Shown here one piece after another: positions 15,897-24,101 of a stretch of DNA of 37,202 nucleotides. The notes beneath the pieces are model-generated. The model saw only the letters and a list, made by a program, of their open reading frames with translations. It was not told the origin of the DNA and did not search any database. Location: contig CAKZTD010000017.1 of assembly GCA_937921595.1 (NCBI GenBank), positions 1-37,202 on the forward strand. Direction: 5' to 3'. The stretch comes from an uncultured Saprospiraceae bacterium (GTDB lineage Bacteria > Bacteroidota > Bacteroidia > Chitinophagales > Saprospiraceae). How positions within the stretch are numbered: the first letter of the stretch is position 1; every line of letters starts with the position of its first letter. A program made the position numbers and the translations under genes.

Positions 15897-18677
15897 ATGA
15901 GAATTCACAGCATTTTAGTTTTTTTGTTTTGTCTTTGTTTTGCTGCCAACAGTAAGGCTCAATTATATTTGCAGTTGGAGAAAGCAGACTCCTTGTCCAT
16001 TGCCAGTGAATATAATGCATCTATTGATTTGATAAATGCAGTGCTCAATGCCAATCCGAGAAATTTCTTGAGATCTCAGGCTTACTACCAGCTGAGTTAT
16101 AATTTTTTGCAATTATACGATCTTGATAAATCTTACGAATATAATCGAAAATCATTAGATATCCGGGATCGTCTTCACTATGAATTTATCGCTGGAAATT
16201 ACATGAGATTTGGTACCATCGAAATGCTCAAAGGTAACCATCAAACAGCGCTGGATTATTTTCAAGAAGCGAAAGATTTGCCACATGAAAGTTTGCAATT
16301 TAGTGGAATATTGGATGGCTATCTTGGGACCATTTATGAGCGACTTGGTAAAGCCGATTTAGCTTTAGAATTTTATAATAATTCCTTAGAAATTTTACGT
16401 TGGGAATTAGACGAAAACCACCCTGATATTTCAGTTGCCTATTACAATTTGGGAAACTACTTTGCTGCCCAAAACAATAACAATAAAGCCTTAGAAAATT
16501 ATGAAAAATCTATCGTCATTGAGCTGAAAACAGCATGGGGAGCAGATGGAAATCCAAGGCTTGCAAAGGCGTATAATGCCTATGGTCTTTTGACTTATGA
16601 GCAAGAGACAGACCTAGTAGAAGCCAAGAAGCTTTTCGAAGGTGCACTCCTTGCCAGTAAAGGTTTTGAACGGCTTACAGCTGCCTCTTTGATTAACCTT
16701 GCTCAGGTTGATTTTTTGAATAGAGATTTTCAAGGGGTAAAAGAAAAACTCAATAAAGCAGCAGCTGAATTAGATCATTCTACAGAAGACGAAGAGCCAC
16801 AATATTTTATTCCACTGATATTAGACAAGAAACTGTATGCCAATCTGTTGCAAGTTAGAACTCAAGTTTATCTTGAAGAATATTTTGAATCAAAAGATAT
16901 CAATGATTTAAAAAATGCTTACGAGTCAAGTACGCTGGCTTTAGATGTTTTTGAAGGGCAACTATTGGATTTTTATAATGATAAAAGCCAGTTAGAATTA
17001 CTTGATAATTCGAAAGATATTTATGAAACAGCAGTATATGTGGCAAGTAAATTACATGAAATAAAAGGAGAAAAGAAGTACTTAGAAGCTGCTTTAAAAT
17101 TCGCTGAAAGAGGGAAGGCAATCGTTTTAAAAAACCAAATGCAACAGTTCTTTGGAATGCTAGAAGCAGACTTGCCAGAGGATTTAAAAACAAAAGAAAA
17201 ACTACTGCGAAATGAGCTTACTTATTTCGAAACTTCTCTAGCAGTTAAGCATGAAGCCGATAACTTTAGAAAGGCTACACTTCGCTTGCATCGAGAGTAT
17301 AAAGACTTATTGAAAAGTATTGAAAAATCAGCCCCTCAATATTATGATTTGCGCTACCAAGTTTCAAATGTTTCTATTAGTTCGATTCAACGTAAATTAG
17401 CATCGGACGAAGTTTTAATTTCTTATTATCAAGGTGCTCAATTGTATTATGTTTTTGCTATTGGAAAAAAAGAAACGCAGATGTATTATGCGTATCAAGA
17501 TGCACCTTTAGAAACAGAATCCAAAATAGATTTTAAAAAGATAAAGGATAAAGCCAGTGGTGGTTTTCCAATGCCTACTCAAACTACAAAATCACCAGAC
17601 ATTCCTAAATTACCAAAACCTGATCCTGGAATTTATACACAGTATACCGAAATGGATTTGAAAGCTGGAGTTGATAAAGGTTTGACTGGAATGATTAAAT
17701 TAAGTAAAGGCCAATTCATTGCTGCCAATCATTCTTTGTACCGTCGTTTGATCGAACCGATAAAACCTATTTTAAAAAAGAAGAAAAAACTAGTGATCAT
17801 TCCTCATGGAGATTTACATTATGTAACATTCGAAACCTTATTAAAAGAAAAGCCAAAGAAGAAAAAAATAAAGTATCATAAGCTTAAATATTTAATCAAG
17901 GATTATTCCGTGAGCTATGAAATGTCTGCTGACTTTTTTGTAGAAAATGTAATTACAAAATCACCAACTATTAATTCAATAGCTGCTTTTGCTCCAGTAT
18001 TTAATCCGGCTGATAAAATTGGTTATACTTTGGAAGCAGAGCAAATGGTTTTTGATTCCAGTAATTGGGTTGGAATGAAAGACAGCAGATCTATGATGCC
18101 AGATAGAAATAGCTTTGCGATGCTTAAATATTCTGAGGATGAAGTAATTGCTATCCTAGAGTTATTCGCCAGTAAAAAAGGAGAAGGAAAAGCATTTATT
18201 AGAAACGATGCAACGGAAGATCAATTCAAAAAAGAAGCAGCTAATTATAATCACCTTCATTTAGCATCGCATAGTTTTGTGAATACACTCAAGCCAAATC
18301 TCTCAGGTGTAGCATTGAGTCCTTCTAAAAATGAAGACGGGATTCTTTTCGCTGGAGAAGTGATGAACCTGGATTTAAGGAATACAGATTTAGTGGTGTT
18401 GAGTAGTTGTGAAAGTGGTGTTGGAGAATTGATTAGGGGAGAAGGATTACTTTCACTGAACCGAGCATTTCGCTTTGCAGGAGTCAGACATAGTATTTCT
18501 ACTCGCTGGAAAATATCGGACAAAGCTTCCGCAAAATTAATGGTTTATTTTTATCAGAAACTGCTCAGTGGTGCCAGCTATGCGGAAGCACTTCGTTTTG
18601 CAAAACTCAAAATGATAAAGAAATCTAATACTGCAATTCCTAAGTTATGGGCTGGATTTACTTTGACTGGCCGATAA
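15897..18677 (+). CDS. Exported TPR-CHAT protein (caspase-like protease family)
   Basis: 926 residues with a signal peptide (MRIHSILVFLFCLCFAANSKAQ). Residues about 25-400 are tetratricopeptide repeats (for example DISVAYYNLGNYFAAQNNNN and LAKAYNAYGLLTYEQ), about 400-500 a helical linker, and about 590-926 a CHAT domain. The CHAT dyad is intact: HLHLASH gives His792 and LSSCESGVGE gives Cys838, followed by GEGLLSLNRAFRFAGVRHSI, STRWKISD and a terminal WAGFTLTGR. CHAT proteins are caspase-fold proteases or scaffolds related to separase. The signal peptide puts it in the periplasm, on the same side as the C-terminal domain of the preceding membrane protein, whose gene ends 8 bases upstream, so that protein is the first candidate substrate. 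Activity is inferred from the dyad. Confidence 0.9.
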   Translation: MRIHSILVFLFCLCFAANSKAQLYLQLEKADSLSIASEYNASIDLINAVLNANPRNFLRSQAYYQLSYNFLQLYDLDKSYEYNRKSLDIRDRLHYEFIAGNYMRFGTIEMLKGNHQTALDYFQEAKDLPHESLQFSGILDGYLGTIYERLGKADLALEFYNNSLEILRWELDENHPDISVAYYNLGNYFAAQNNNNKALENYEKSIVIELKTAWGADGNPRLAKAYNAYGLLTYEQETDLVEAKKLFEGALLASKGFERLTAASLINLAQVDFLNRDFQGVKEKLNKAAAELDHSTEDEEPQYFIPLILDKKLYANLLQVRTQVYLEEYFESKDINDLKNAYESSTLALDVFEGQLLDFYNDKSQLELLDNSKDIYETAVYVASKLHEIKGEKKYLEAALKFAERGKAIVLKNQMQQFFGMLEADLPEDLKTKEKLLRNELTYFETSLAVKHEADNFRKATLRLHREYKDLLKSIEKSAPQYYDLRYQVSNVSISSIQRKLASDEVLISYYQGAQLYYVFAIGKKETQMYYAYQDAPLETESKIDFKKIKDKASGGFPMPTQTTKSPDIPKLPKPDPGIYTQYTEMDLKAGVDKGLTGMIKLSKGQFIAANHSLYRRLIEPIKPILKKKKKLVIIPHGDLHYVTFETLLKEKPKKKKIKYHKLKYLIKDYSVSYEMSADFFVENVITKSPTINSIAAFAPVFNPADKIGYTLEAEQMVFDSSNWVGMKDSRSMMPDRNSFAMLKYSEDEVIAILELFASKKGEGKAFIRNDATEDQFKKEAANYNHLHLASHSFVNTLKPNLSGVALSPSKNEDGILFAGEVMNLDLRNTDLVVLSSCESGVGELIRGEGLLSLNRAFRFAGVRHSISTRWKISDKASAKLMVYFYQKLLSGASYAEALRFAKLKMIKKSNTAIPKLWAGFTLTGR

Positions 18678-18783
18678 TCTAAATGGTGATCAGGTTGATT
18701 GTTTCACAAGCGAAGCGATACTGTCTTCTGGCAATTTCCTTGTGTGCTTTAAGTCCTTAGTTAGTTTTTTACATATAGGAGGA

Positions 18784-18810
18784 CATTCACTCATTCGCTC
18801 ATTTCTAAAA
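18784..18810. repeat. Dispersed ATTCRCTC repeat element
   Basis: CATTCACTCATTCGCTC followed by ATTTCTAAAA, preceded by ATAGGAGGA. The copy at 25711-25754 shares the same flanks (ATAGAAGGAC before, TCATTTCTAAAA after) but has a longer middle, so the two are related elements and not just similar words. Confidence 0.6.
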
Positions 18811-18908
18811 TTGTTTTCACCCCTTAAATCACCTGTTTTACAAAGTCTTGACTCAATTTGTTTATTGGATATTTAAAAATTTGTAACTTAGTTTCACAAC
18901 TAAAGCTT

Positions 18909-19373
18909 ATGAAAATCAAATATCTATTCCTTTTTACAATAGCTTATTTCGCTGTTTCGATCTTCTCCTGTGAAAAAAAGGATGACCTTTCTGATGATAA
19001 TATTGGAAAAATTACAGCTAATATCGACGGCCAATTAAATGAGTTTACATCAACTTCTGCCTTTATCGATGTTCAAGACCGTTTGATCATTACTACAGAA
19101 TCTGAGGATAGTCTACGACCATATATTATCCTAGAATTATTTGAACAAGGAGAAGGTATTTATATTTTGACCACTCCGGCAGTTGCTCAGGCTCAGTATT
19201 ATCCTGGCTTTGGAATGAATGAATTGTACTATTCCAAAGCTGGAAATATCCACATCACCAAGCATGAAGAAGATCAACGTAGAGTTAAAGGCACTTTTGA
19301 TATTACTTTTGAGGAAGTATCAGGAGCTACAGTTGAAGTTCGAAATGGAGTTTTTGATGTGATTTATGATTAG
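18909..19373 (+). CDS. Small lipoprotein, DUF6252-like
   Basis: 154 residues from ATG 18909 (MKIKYLFLFTIAYF), chosen because the lipoprotein signal begins there; an upstream in-frame ATG at 18858 would add 17 residues. SIFSC gives lipidated Cys21, followed by charged residues (EKKDDLSDD). The mature part opens KITANIDGQLNEFTS, has a YYSKAGNIHITKHEED stretch and closes with VKGTFDITFEE and VEVRNGVFDVIYD. That start, and the closing K-G-x-F and G-x-F-x-V strands, resemble the DUF6252-type lipoproteins of Bacteroidota. Role unknown. Confidence 0.68.
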   Translation: MKIKYLFLFTIAYFAVSIFSCEKKDDLSDDNIGKITANIDGQLNEFTSTSAFIDVQDRLIITTESEDSLRPYIILELFEQGEGIYILTTPAVAQAQYYPGFGMNELYYSKAGNIHITKHEEDQRRVKGTFDITFEEVSGATVEVRNGVFDVIYD

Positions 19374-19579
19374 GAATAATTGAATGTTGTTTCTCTCATA
19401 ACTAAAAGGGGATTCACTCATTTTTTTGAATTCCCCATTCGCTTATTTCTTAATTGTAACTCAGAAATGGGCTTCAGTTTATAGTGTTTTCTATAAATTA
19501 AATTTTGCCCACTCTGTTACATATAAAACAAATCGTTGATTCATTCCTTCTAGATTTATCTATCTTGTAAGAAAAAAAT

Positions 19580-21313
19580 ATGATCCGAATTTTTAGCCTT
19601 ACTCTGTTTCTATTTGCTACATCTTTAGTCTTTGGACAAGCACCTCAAGTGATGGATAACTTCCCCGTTAATCAAAAAAATAACGCTGAAGTTGATGGAG
19701 ATATTCGAGTCACTTTTGACACGCCTTTAGATTTATCAACGGTTGCTTACGGCAATTTTAAAGTCTTTGGGAGATGGTCTGGACCAGCTGAACTTTCTTT
19801 CAGTATGAGTAATGATAATAAAACGGTAGAGATGACACCATTCGAACCATTTATGTATGGAGAATGGATAACAGTAAGTTTGACTAAAAGCATCAAGTCG
19901 GAAAGTGGTGAAAACATGGAGCATGCTTATGTATGGAATTTTTGGACAGAAACTCGTCAGACAGTTAGTGCATCCGATTACCCCTTGGTCAAGACGATTG
20001 AACTTCGTCAAGGAAATGAAGGTTTGCTGCAAGCTTATGGAGCATATGCGGGGGATTTAAACAATGATGGTTACTCTGATTTGACGGTGGTTAATGAGAC
20101 ATCCGATGACCTTCGGATTTTATTGAACGATGGGACTGGAGATTATACGGATTTTGAAATTATACCAATGGGCGATGCTACGCCAAGTCCAAATGAAGGA
20201 GCAGATTTTGATAATGATGGTGAGATTGATTTGGCGGTTTGTACGGCGCATGATAATGAACTAAGAGTACTTTATGGTGATGGTTCTGGGACACTTGGAG
20301 ATATGGATGAAATGACTACAGGAATGAATGCCAGAGGACTTGGTGTTATTGATTTTGATGGTGATGGAAACGATGATATTGTGATTGCGAATAGGGGAAG
20401 TAGTAATCTTTCTTTATTTCAAAATGATGGCTTTGGGAATTTCACTAGTTCGACCATGAACCCAACAGGAGAAGGGGAGTCTGGCTTAGTGGTTACCGAT
20501 TTTAATAATGATGGTATTCAGGATTTGATTATTGGAATGTTTACCAGTAATGAGGTGTTGGTGATGGAAGGTGATGGAAATATGGGTTTTACTGAAACGG
20601 CTCATTCCGCAGTAGACGGCGCATCTTGGATGCTTGGTGCTGGAGATTTAAATGGCGATGGTTTTGTGGATGTCGTTTCTGCAAATTCAAGTAGTGATAA
20701 TGTTGCCGTATTGATTAATGATACCAATGGAGATTTTTTACCACCGACCTATTTGACTGAAACGTTTGCAACTTTTCCGCTGGCAATTGATCTTGGAGAC
20801 CTTGATGGTGATGGAGACTTGGATGTGGTGACTAGTTATTATAGCAGTTCCAATTATGTCATTTTTTATAATGATGGTTCAGGTGTTTTTACAACTGGTC
20901 CAAGTCTCGATGCTGGGACGCATGCTTCTTGTGCTATTCTACATGATCGCGATAATGATGGTGATTTAGATATTACAGGTACGGATGAAGGAGATGATAT
21001 TGTGTTGCTTTTTGACAATAATGCAGAACCTGTAGCCACCAATGATTTCTCTATTTCATTGATTAATAAAGTAAGTCCAAACCCTTTTAGTCAGTCCATT
21101 CAAATTGAAATAAGTGAAGCTTGTGAGGATTGTACGGTTAGCATTTATAATAATTTGGGCATTTTGATCAGAACAATGCAAGTAGATACTTCCACGAATT
21201 TAGAATGGAATGGAAGGGATATCAATGGACAGAAAGTACCTGCTGGTCTTTACTTTTTTAAAATTGGAAATGATGATATTTTCGAAACTCAGAAGGTATT
21301 GTTTATTGATTAA
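19580..21313 (+). CDS. T9SS-secreted FG-GAP/VCBS-repeat protein with N-terminal Ig-like domain
   Basis: 577 residues with a signal peptide ending SLVFGQ. Residues about 21-130 look like a bacterial Ig-like (Big_5/SbsA-type) domain (PVNQKNNAEVDGDIRVTFD, MYGEWITVSLTKSIKS). Residues about 150-490 are FG-GAP/VCBS repeats with seven calcium-binding loops (DLNNDGYSD, DFDNDGEID, DFDGDGNDD, DFNNDGIQD, DLNGDGFVD, DLDGDGDLD, DRDNDGDLD), which form a beta-propeller. The last 75 residues are a type A T9SS sorting domain (KVSPNPFSQSIQIEI, SIYNNLGILIRTM, VPAGLYFFKI, QKVLFID). The protein should be exported across the outer membrane and kept at the surface or released. Adhesion or polymer binding is the usual guess for such proteins. 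A TATCTTG at 19561 may be part of its promoter. Confidence 0.9.
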   Translation: MIRIFSLTLFLFATSLVFGQAPQVMDNFPVNQKNNAEVDGDIRVTFDTPLDLSTVAYGNFKVFGRWSGPAELSFSMSNDNKTVEMTPFEPFMYGEWITVSLTKSIKSESGENMEHAYVWNFWTETRQTVSASDYPLVKTIELRQGNEGLLQAYGAYAGDLNNDGYSDLTVVNETSDDLRILLNDGTGDYTDFEIIPMGDATPSPNEGADFDNDGEIDLAVCTAHDNELRVLYGDGSGTLGDMDEMTTGMNARGLGVIDFDGDGNDDIVIANRGSSNLSLFQNDGFGNFTSSTMNPTGEGESGLVVTDFNNDGIQDLIIGMFTSNEVLVMEGDGNMGFTETAHSAVDGASWMLGAGDLNGDGFVDVVSANSSSDNVAVLINDTNGDFLPPTYLTETFATFPLAIDLGDLDGDGDLDVVTSYYSSSNYVIFYNDGSGVFTTGPSLDAGTHASCAILHDRDNDGDLDITGTDEGDDIVLLFDNNAEPVATNDFSISLINKVSPNPFSQSIQIEISEACEDCTVSIYNNLGILIRTMQVDTSTNLEWNGRDINGQKVPAGLYFFKIGNDDIFETQKVLFID

Positions 21314-21333
21314 TGGTTCGTTATCATTTAATA

Positions 21334-21381
21334 GCCATGAAGACAAAAAAAGAATGCTCAATGACTTTTTGTCTTCATGGC
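21334..21381. terminator. Hairpin after the FG-GAP protein gene
   Basis: GCCATGAAGACAAAAA (21334-21349) is the exact reverse complement of 21366-21381, with a 16-base loop. It starts 21 bases after the stop codon. It is followed by eight A residues after the closing G, not T, so it is not a textbook intrinsic terminator, but its position suggests transcript ending or 3' protection. Confidence 0.55.
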
Positions 21382-21588
21382 GAAAAAAAATGATACTGAC
21401 TTAAATTAGGAGTATAAGGCCTACTTGCACATTTACAATTTTGTACTTACCTTATGGATTGGTTGTTAATCTTCAACCAACTTTCCAAAGCTAGTTTAAC
21501 CCCAATTAAAACGATTTTAAATACCCTATTGAAGTATCTGTTGTGCTTCAAATAGGAACCTAATGAAAAACAATACGGAAACTAACTT

Positions 21589-22203
21589 ATGAGCAGTAAT
21601 ATTAATATTTTAGTAGTAGAAGATGAGCCGATAATAGCAGAAGATATTGCTGGTTTTTTATTGGAAAAAGGATATGGTGTTGCCGAGATTTGCTATGCTC
21701 AGGAAGATGCAATTGATTTTTTAAATCAAAATAATCCAGATCTTGTACTATTAGATATCAATCTCGAAGGAAATTCAGAAGGGATTGAAATCGCTAAGTA
21801 TATTTCTAAAAATAAAAACATTCCTTTTATATTCCTCACTTCTTATACGGATAAAAAAACAATCGACGAAGCCAAACAAACTCATCCAATGGGTTATATT
21901 TCAAAACCGATTGACTTCAATAGTCTATTTTCTACGATTGAAATATCTTTGTTTAATTTTTCGAAAATGCTGATGAATGGCAATCTCGATCTTGATAAAA
22001 TAAATACAAATCTACTTTCAAAAATTACTACCAAAGAATTTGATGTCATCAAAGGAATTTACAATGGTCGAAATAATAAACAGATAGCGGAAGATACTTT
22101 CGTCAGTGTAAACACCGTCAAGACTCACATTAAAAATATCTATGATAAGCTCAATGTCCATTCACGTTCTGAGTTATTGGCAATGGTTCGTTCAATGATT
22201 TAA
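21589..22203 (+). CDS. Response regulator, REC plus LuxR-type HTH
   Basis: 204 residues. The receiver domain (about 5-122) has the acidic pair in VVEDEP (E11, D12), phosphoacceptor D56 in LLDINL, T84 in FLTSYTD and K106 in YISKPID. Residues about 143-202 are a GerE/LuxR helix-turn-helix (TTKEFDVIKGIYNGRNNKQIA, given in part; VSVNTVKTHIKNIYDKLNV), so it binds DNA. No histidine kinase gene is adjacent; the only one in the window is about 11 kb away on the other strand. The next three genes on the same strand encode secreted beta-sandwich proteins, which are candidate targets by proximity only. Confidence 0.93.
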   Translation: MSSNINILVVEDEPIIAEDIAGFLLEKGYGVAEICYAQEDAIDFLNQNNPDLVLLDINLEGNSEGIEIAKYISKNKNIPFIFLTSYTDKKTIDEAKQTHPMGYISKPIDFNSLFSTIEISLFNFSKMLMNGNLDLDKINTNLLSKITTKEFDVIKGIYNGRNNKQIAEDTFVSVNTVKTHIKNIYDKLNVHSRSELLAMVRSMI

Positions 22204-22352
22204 AATACTTTCGAGTACTTATTCTTCCTAATTTCAAATCCTTAAAATTTTTAACTTTCCTTAATAAAATCAAAATCACCCATATAGGTGATGCCCAACA
22301 GTCGTTCTTATCGTTTCTTTGTAGTATCATATTCATAAAAAACCAAACGACA

Positions 22353-22901
22353 ATGATTCGACTAACAATTCTCTTGAGCTTATTCCTAAGCTGTTCAATT
22401 TTTTTATCTGCACAGAAGACTGCCGAAGAAATCGAGGTAATCGACTTAGATTATCAATCTAAAATATTACTTAACGGTAATTTAGAACAAGGTTTTATCA
22501 TGCCATTGAAATGGGCAGAGAGTAGTCAGGTAGCTTGCTTTCCTGGCACAAGATTTTACGAATTTAAAGGCAATCATGTTTTGTACAGAGTACAAATGCC
22601 AGCAGGTTCGAATGTAAAAGTAACGGTCACTCCAAAAAGTAAAAAAACACGTATAAATCTATATGCTTTGAGATTAGGAGCCAATAATTATGATGCGCCA
22701 CCAGAGATTTTTAGAGCAATTAGCTGTGAATCTTCTTATCCAATTTATGCTGGAAGACCAAACATAAAAGCACCAGCAAAGCCTCAGTCTATTGAGTACA
22801 TGTCAATCCGAAAACCTTACAATATTCTCATCGGAGTTGCTGGAGCAGAAGGACTAACCGCTGCGGATTATGAGCTGAAAATAGAATTTACAGAAAGGTA
22901 A
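22353..22901 (+). CDS. Secreted beta-sandwich protein, PPC-like
   Basis: 182 residues with a signal peptide (MIRLTILLSLFLSCSIFLSAQ). The mature part has the pattern of bacterial pre-peptidase C-terminal (PPC) type beta-sandwiches: GNHVLYRVQMPAGSNVKVTV, then RINLYALRLG, and the closing YNILIGV and ADYELKIEF strands. Two cysteines (in VACFPG and AISCESS) could pair. No catalytic motif was seen, so it may bind or shield something rather than act as an enzyme. A decayed copy of its 3' end lies at 23890-23987, showing that this part was once duplicated together with the next gene. Confidence 0.72.
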   Translation: MIRLTILLSLFLSCSIFLSAQKTAEEIEVIDLDYQSKILLNGNLEQGFIMPLKWAESSQVACFPGTRFYEFKGNHVLYRVQMPAGSNVKVTVTPKSKKTRINLYALRLGANNYDAPPEIFRAISCESSYPIYAGRPNIKAPAKPQSIEYMSIRKPYNILIGVAGAEGLTAADYELKIEFTER

Positions 22902-22931
22902 TTTTCGAAATAATTTGCTGTCATTTTAATA

Positions 22932-22948
22932 GTTGATCATAGATCAAC
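22932..22948. promoter_or_regulatory. Short perfect hairpin upstream of the first paralog, kept upstream of the second
   Basis: GTTGATC (22932-22938), ATA, GATCAAC (22942-22948). In the duplicated unit the same site reads GTTGATC (24029-24035), five bases, GATCGAC (24041-24047), where the one change turns a pair into U.G and keeps the stem. Each lies about 55-70 bases before the ATG, so a leader hairpin or operator is possible. Confidence 0.4.
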
Positions 22949-23002
22949 AGGTCATAGAACACCCCCAAATTAAATCATCTTTTACTTTAAAATTATTTTA
23001 AA

Positions 23003-23857
23003 ATGCTAAATAATTTCTTTAGAATCTTTGCAATAATACTTCTAATCCCAATGCTAGGATTTGCATCAAACAGCCCAGTTGCTCCACAATCAATCACGAT
23101 TACTACTAATGGTGAAGGAGAGATAGTTGATCTAGTTGCACTTCCTCCTCAGACTTGGAATTCAGGAAGTTTGAATACACACTATTTGGATTTTGCACAT
23201 ACCCAAAAAAGTTTTGATAATATTCAACTAAGTCCTGGGGTTTATAGATGGGAAGCAAGAACTAAGGCAAGAAACAATAAGAAAGGTAAAATGAATATTG
23301 ATATCATTGCGAAATTTCAAGGATCATCAAATTCTACTCTTGTGAATAAAAAAGCCAATCCTACTGGAGTATTGAAAGGTAATATCACTATTCACGATTT
23401 CAAAAGTAAATCTGGTAGTGGTTCACTTGCAGGTTTTGGAAAAGTAAAAGTGCATGTTGGAAGAGCTGGTTCAAATACAAATTTACTTTACAAAATTACT
23501 TTGACTCGAACGGGTGATATCCCTTGTACTGTTACAAATATTGGTTCAAAAAGAGGAACAATAGTAGGTAATACGCTTGCTAAATTGAAGTCTACTCAGG
23601 CAGCTTGTAAGGATAGTGTAAGAGTGAAAATTGAGAAAACTGGTGGAAAAGCTAAAACCATGGTATATGTTTATACTTCGAATACAAAGAATGGTTCTGG
23701 TACTTTAGCAAAAACCTATGAATTTAGAAAAGGATCTTCTAACGGTGAAATGAATATAATGCTGAGAAGCGGGACGAAAGGAAAATTCATTAGAGTAGAA
23801 ATGAAAAATCGTTCAGCAACGAATACGTTTAAATACAAATTAAATATTGTCCAGTAA
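23003..23857 (+). CDS. Secreted Lys-rich beta-sandwich protein, paralog 1
   Basis: 284 residues with a signal peptide (MLNNFFRIFAIILLIPMLGFAS). Two similar halves are visible: both end in a strand pattern of K-x-V/I-x-V, then N or TN, then Y-K-I/L (GKVKVHVGRAGSNTNLLYKI and GKFIRVEMKNRSATNTFKYK), suggesting two tandem PPC-like domains. The protein is rich in Lys and Gly. Cys175 and Cys202 are conserved in the paralog (173 and 200) and may form a disulfide. There is no catalytic motif and the family is not recognised. It follows the PPC-like gene by 101 bases and is followed by a gene remnant and paralog 2. Confidence 0.78.
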   Translation: MLNNFFRIFAIILLIPMLGFASNSPVAPQSITITTNGEGEIVDLVALPPQTWNSGSLNTHYLDFAHTQKSFDNIQLSPGVYRWEARTKARNNKKGKMNIDIIAKFQGSSNSTLVNKKANPTGVLKGNITIHDFKSKSGSGSLAGFGKVKVHVGRAGSNTNLLYKITLTRTGDIPCTVTNIGSKRGTIVGNTLAKLKSTQAACKDSVRVKIEKTGGKAKTMVYVYTSNTKNGSGTLAKTYEFRKGSSNGEMNIMLRSGTKGKFIRVEMKNRSATNTFKYKLNIVQ

Positions 23858-23889
23858 GAAGAAGGGATGAGGATTAAATTTTAAAAAAA

Positions 23890-23987
23890 TCAATTTGAAA
23901 AGCTAACAAAATTTTGATCGGTTTGCTGAGATAGAAGAATTAAGCACTACTGATTTTGAATTGAAAATATAATTTAATGAGCGGTAA
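23890..23987 (+). pseudogene. Decayed 3' fragment of the 22353-22901 gene
   Basis: These bases align without large gaps to the last 99 bases of the gene at 22353-22901 (from about 22803). Allowing one missing base after ATCGG, the fragment still reads ILIG, then AEIEELSTTDFELKI, where the intact gene reads ILIGVAGAEGLTAADYELKI. Two codons have become stops (CGA to TGA near the start; GAA to TAA before the end), and both copies finish with GGTAA. It marks the left end of a tandem duplication that also made the two paralogs. Confidence 0.82.
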
Positions 23988-24101
23988 TCTCCGCTAGTTA
24001 TTAAACCATACTAATGTGTCATTTGACAGTTGATCATAGAGATCGACCGGTCCAAGAACACCCCTAATTAATCATTTTTTTAACCTAAAAATTCATTTAA
24101 A

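Noticed and set aside
14185-18677. Type III-E CRISPR (Craspase) locus, because of the TPR-CHAT protein next to a sigma factor
   Set aside because: No cas7-11, cas1, cas2 or array is nearby and the CHAT protein has a signal peptide, so it acts outside the cytoplasm; only the regulatory logic is similar.
18682-18759. 25-codon frame after the CHAT gene
   Set aside because: No start signal, no hydrophobic or structured pattern and no conserved partner; length is within chance.
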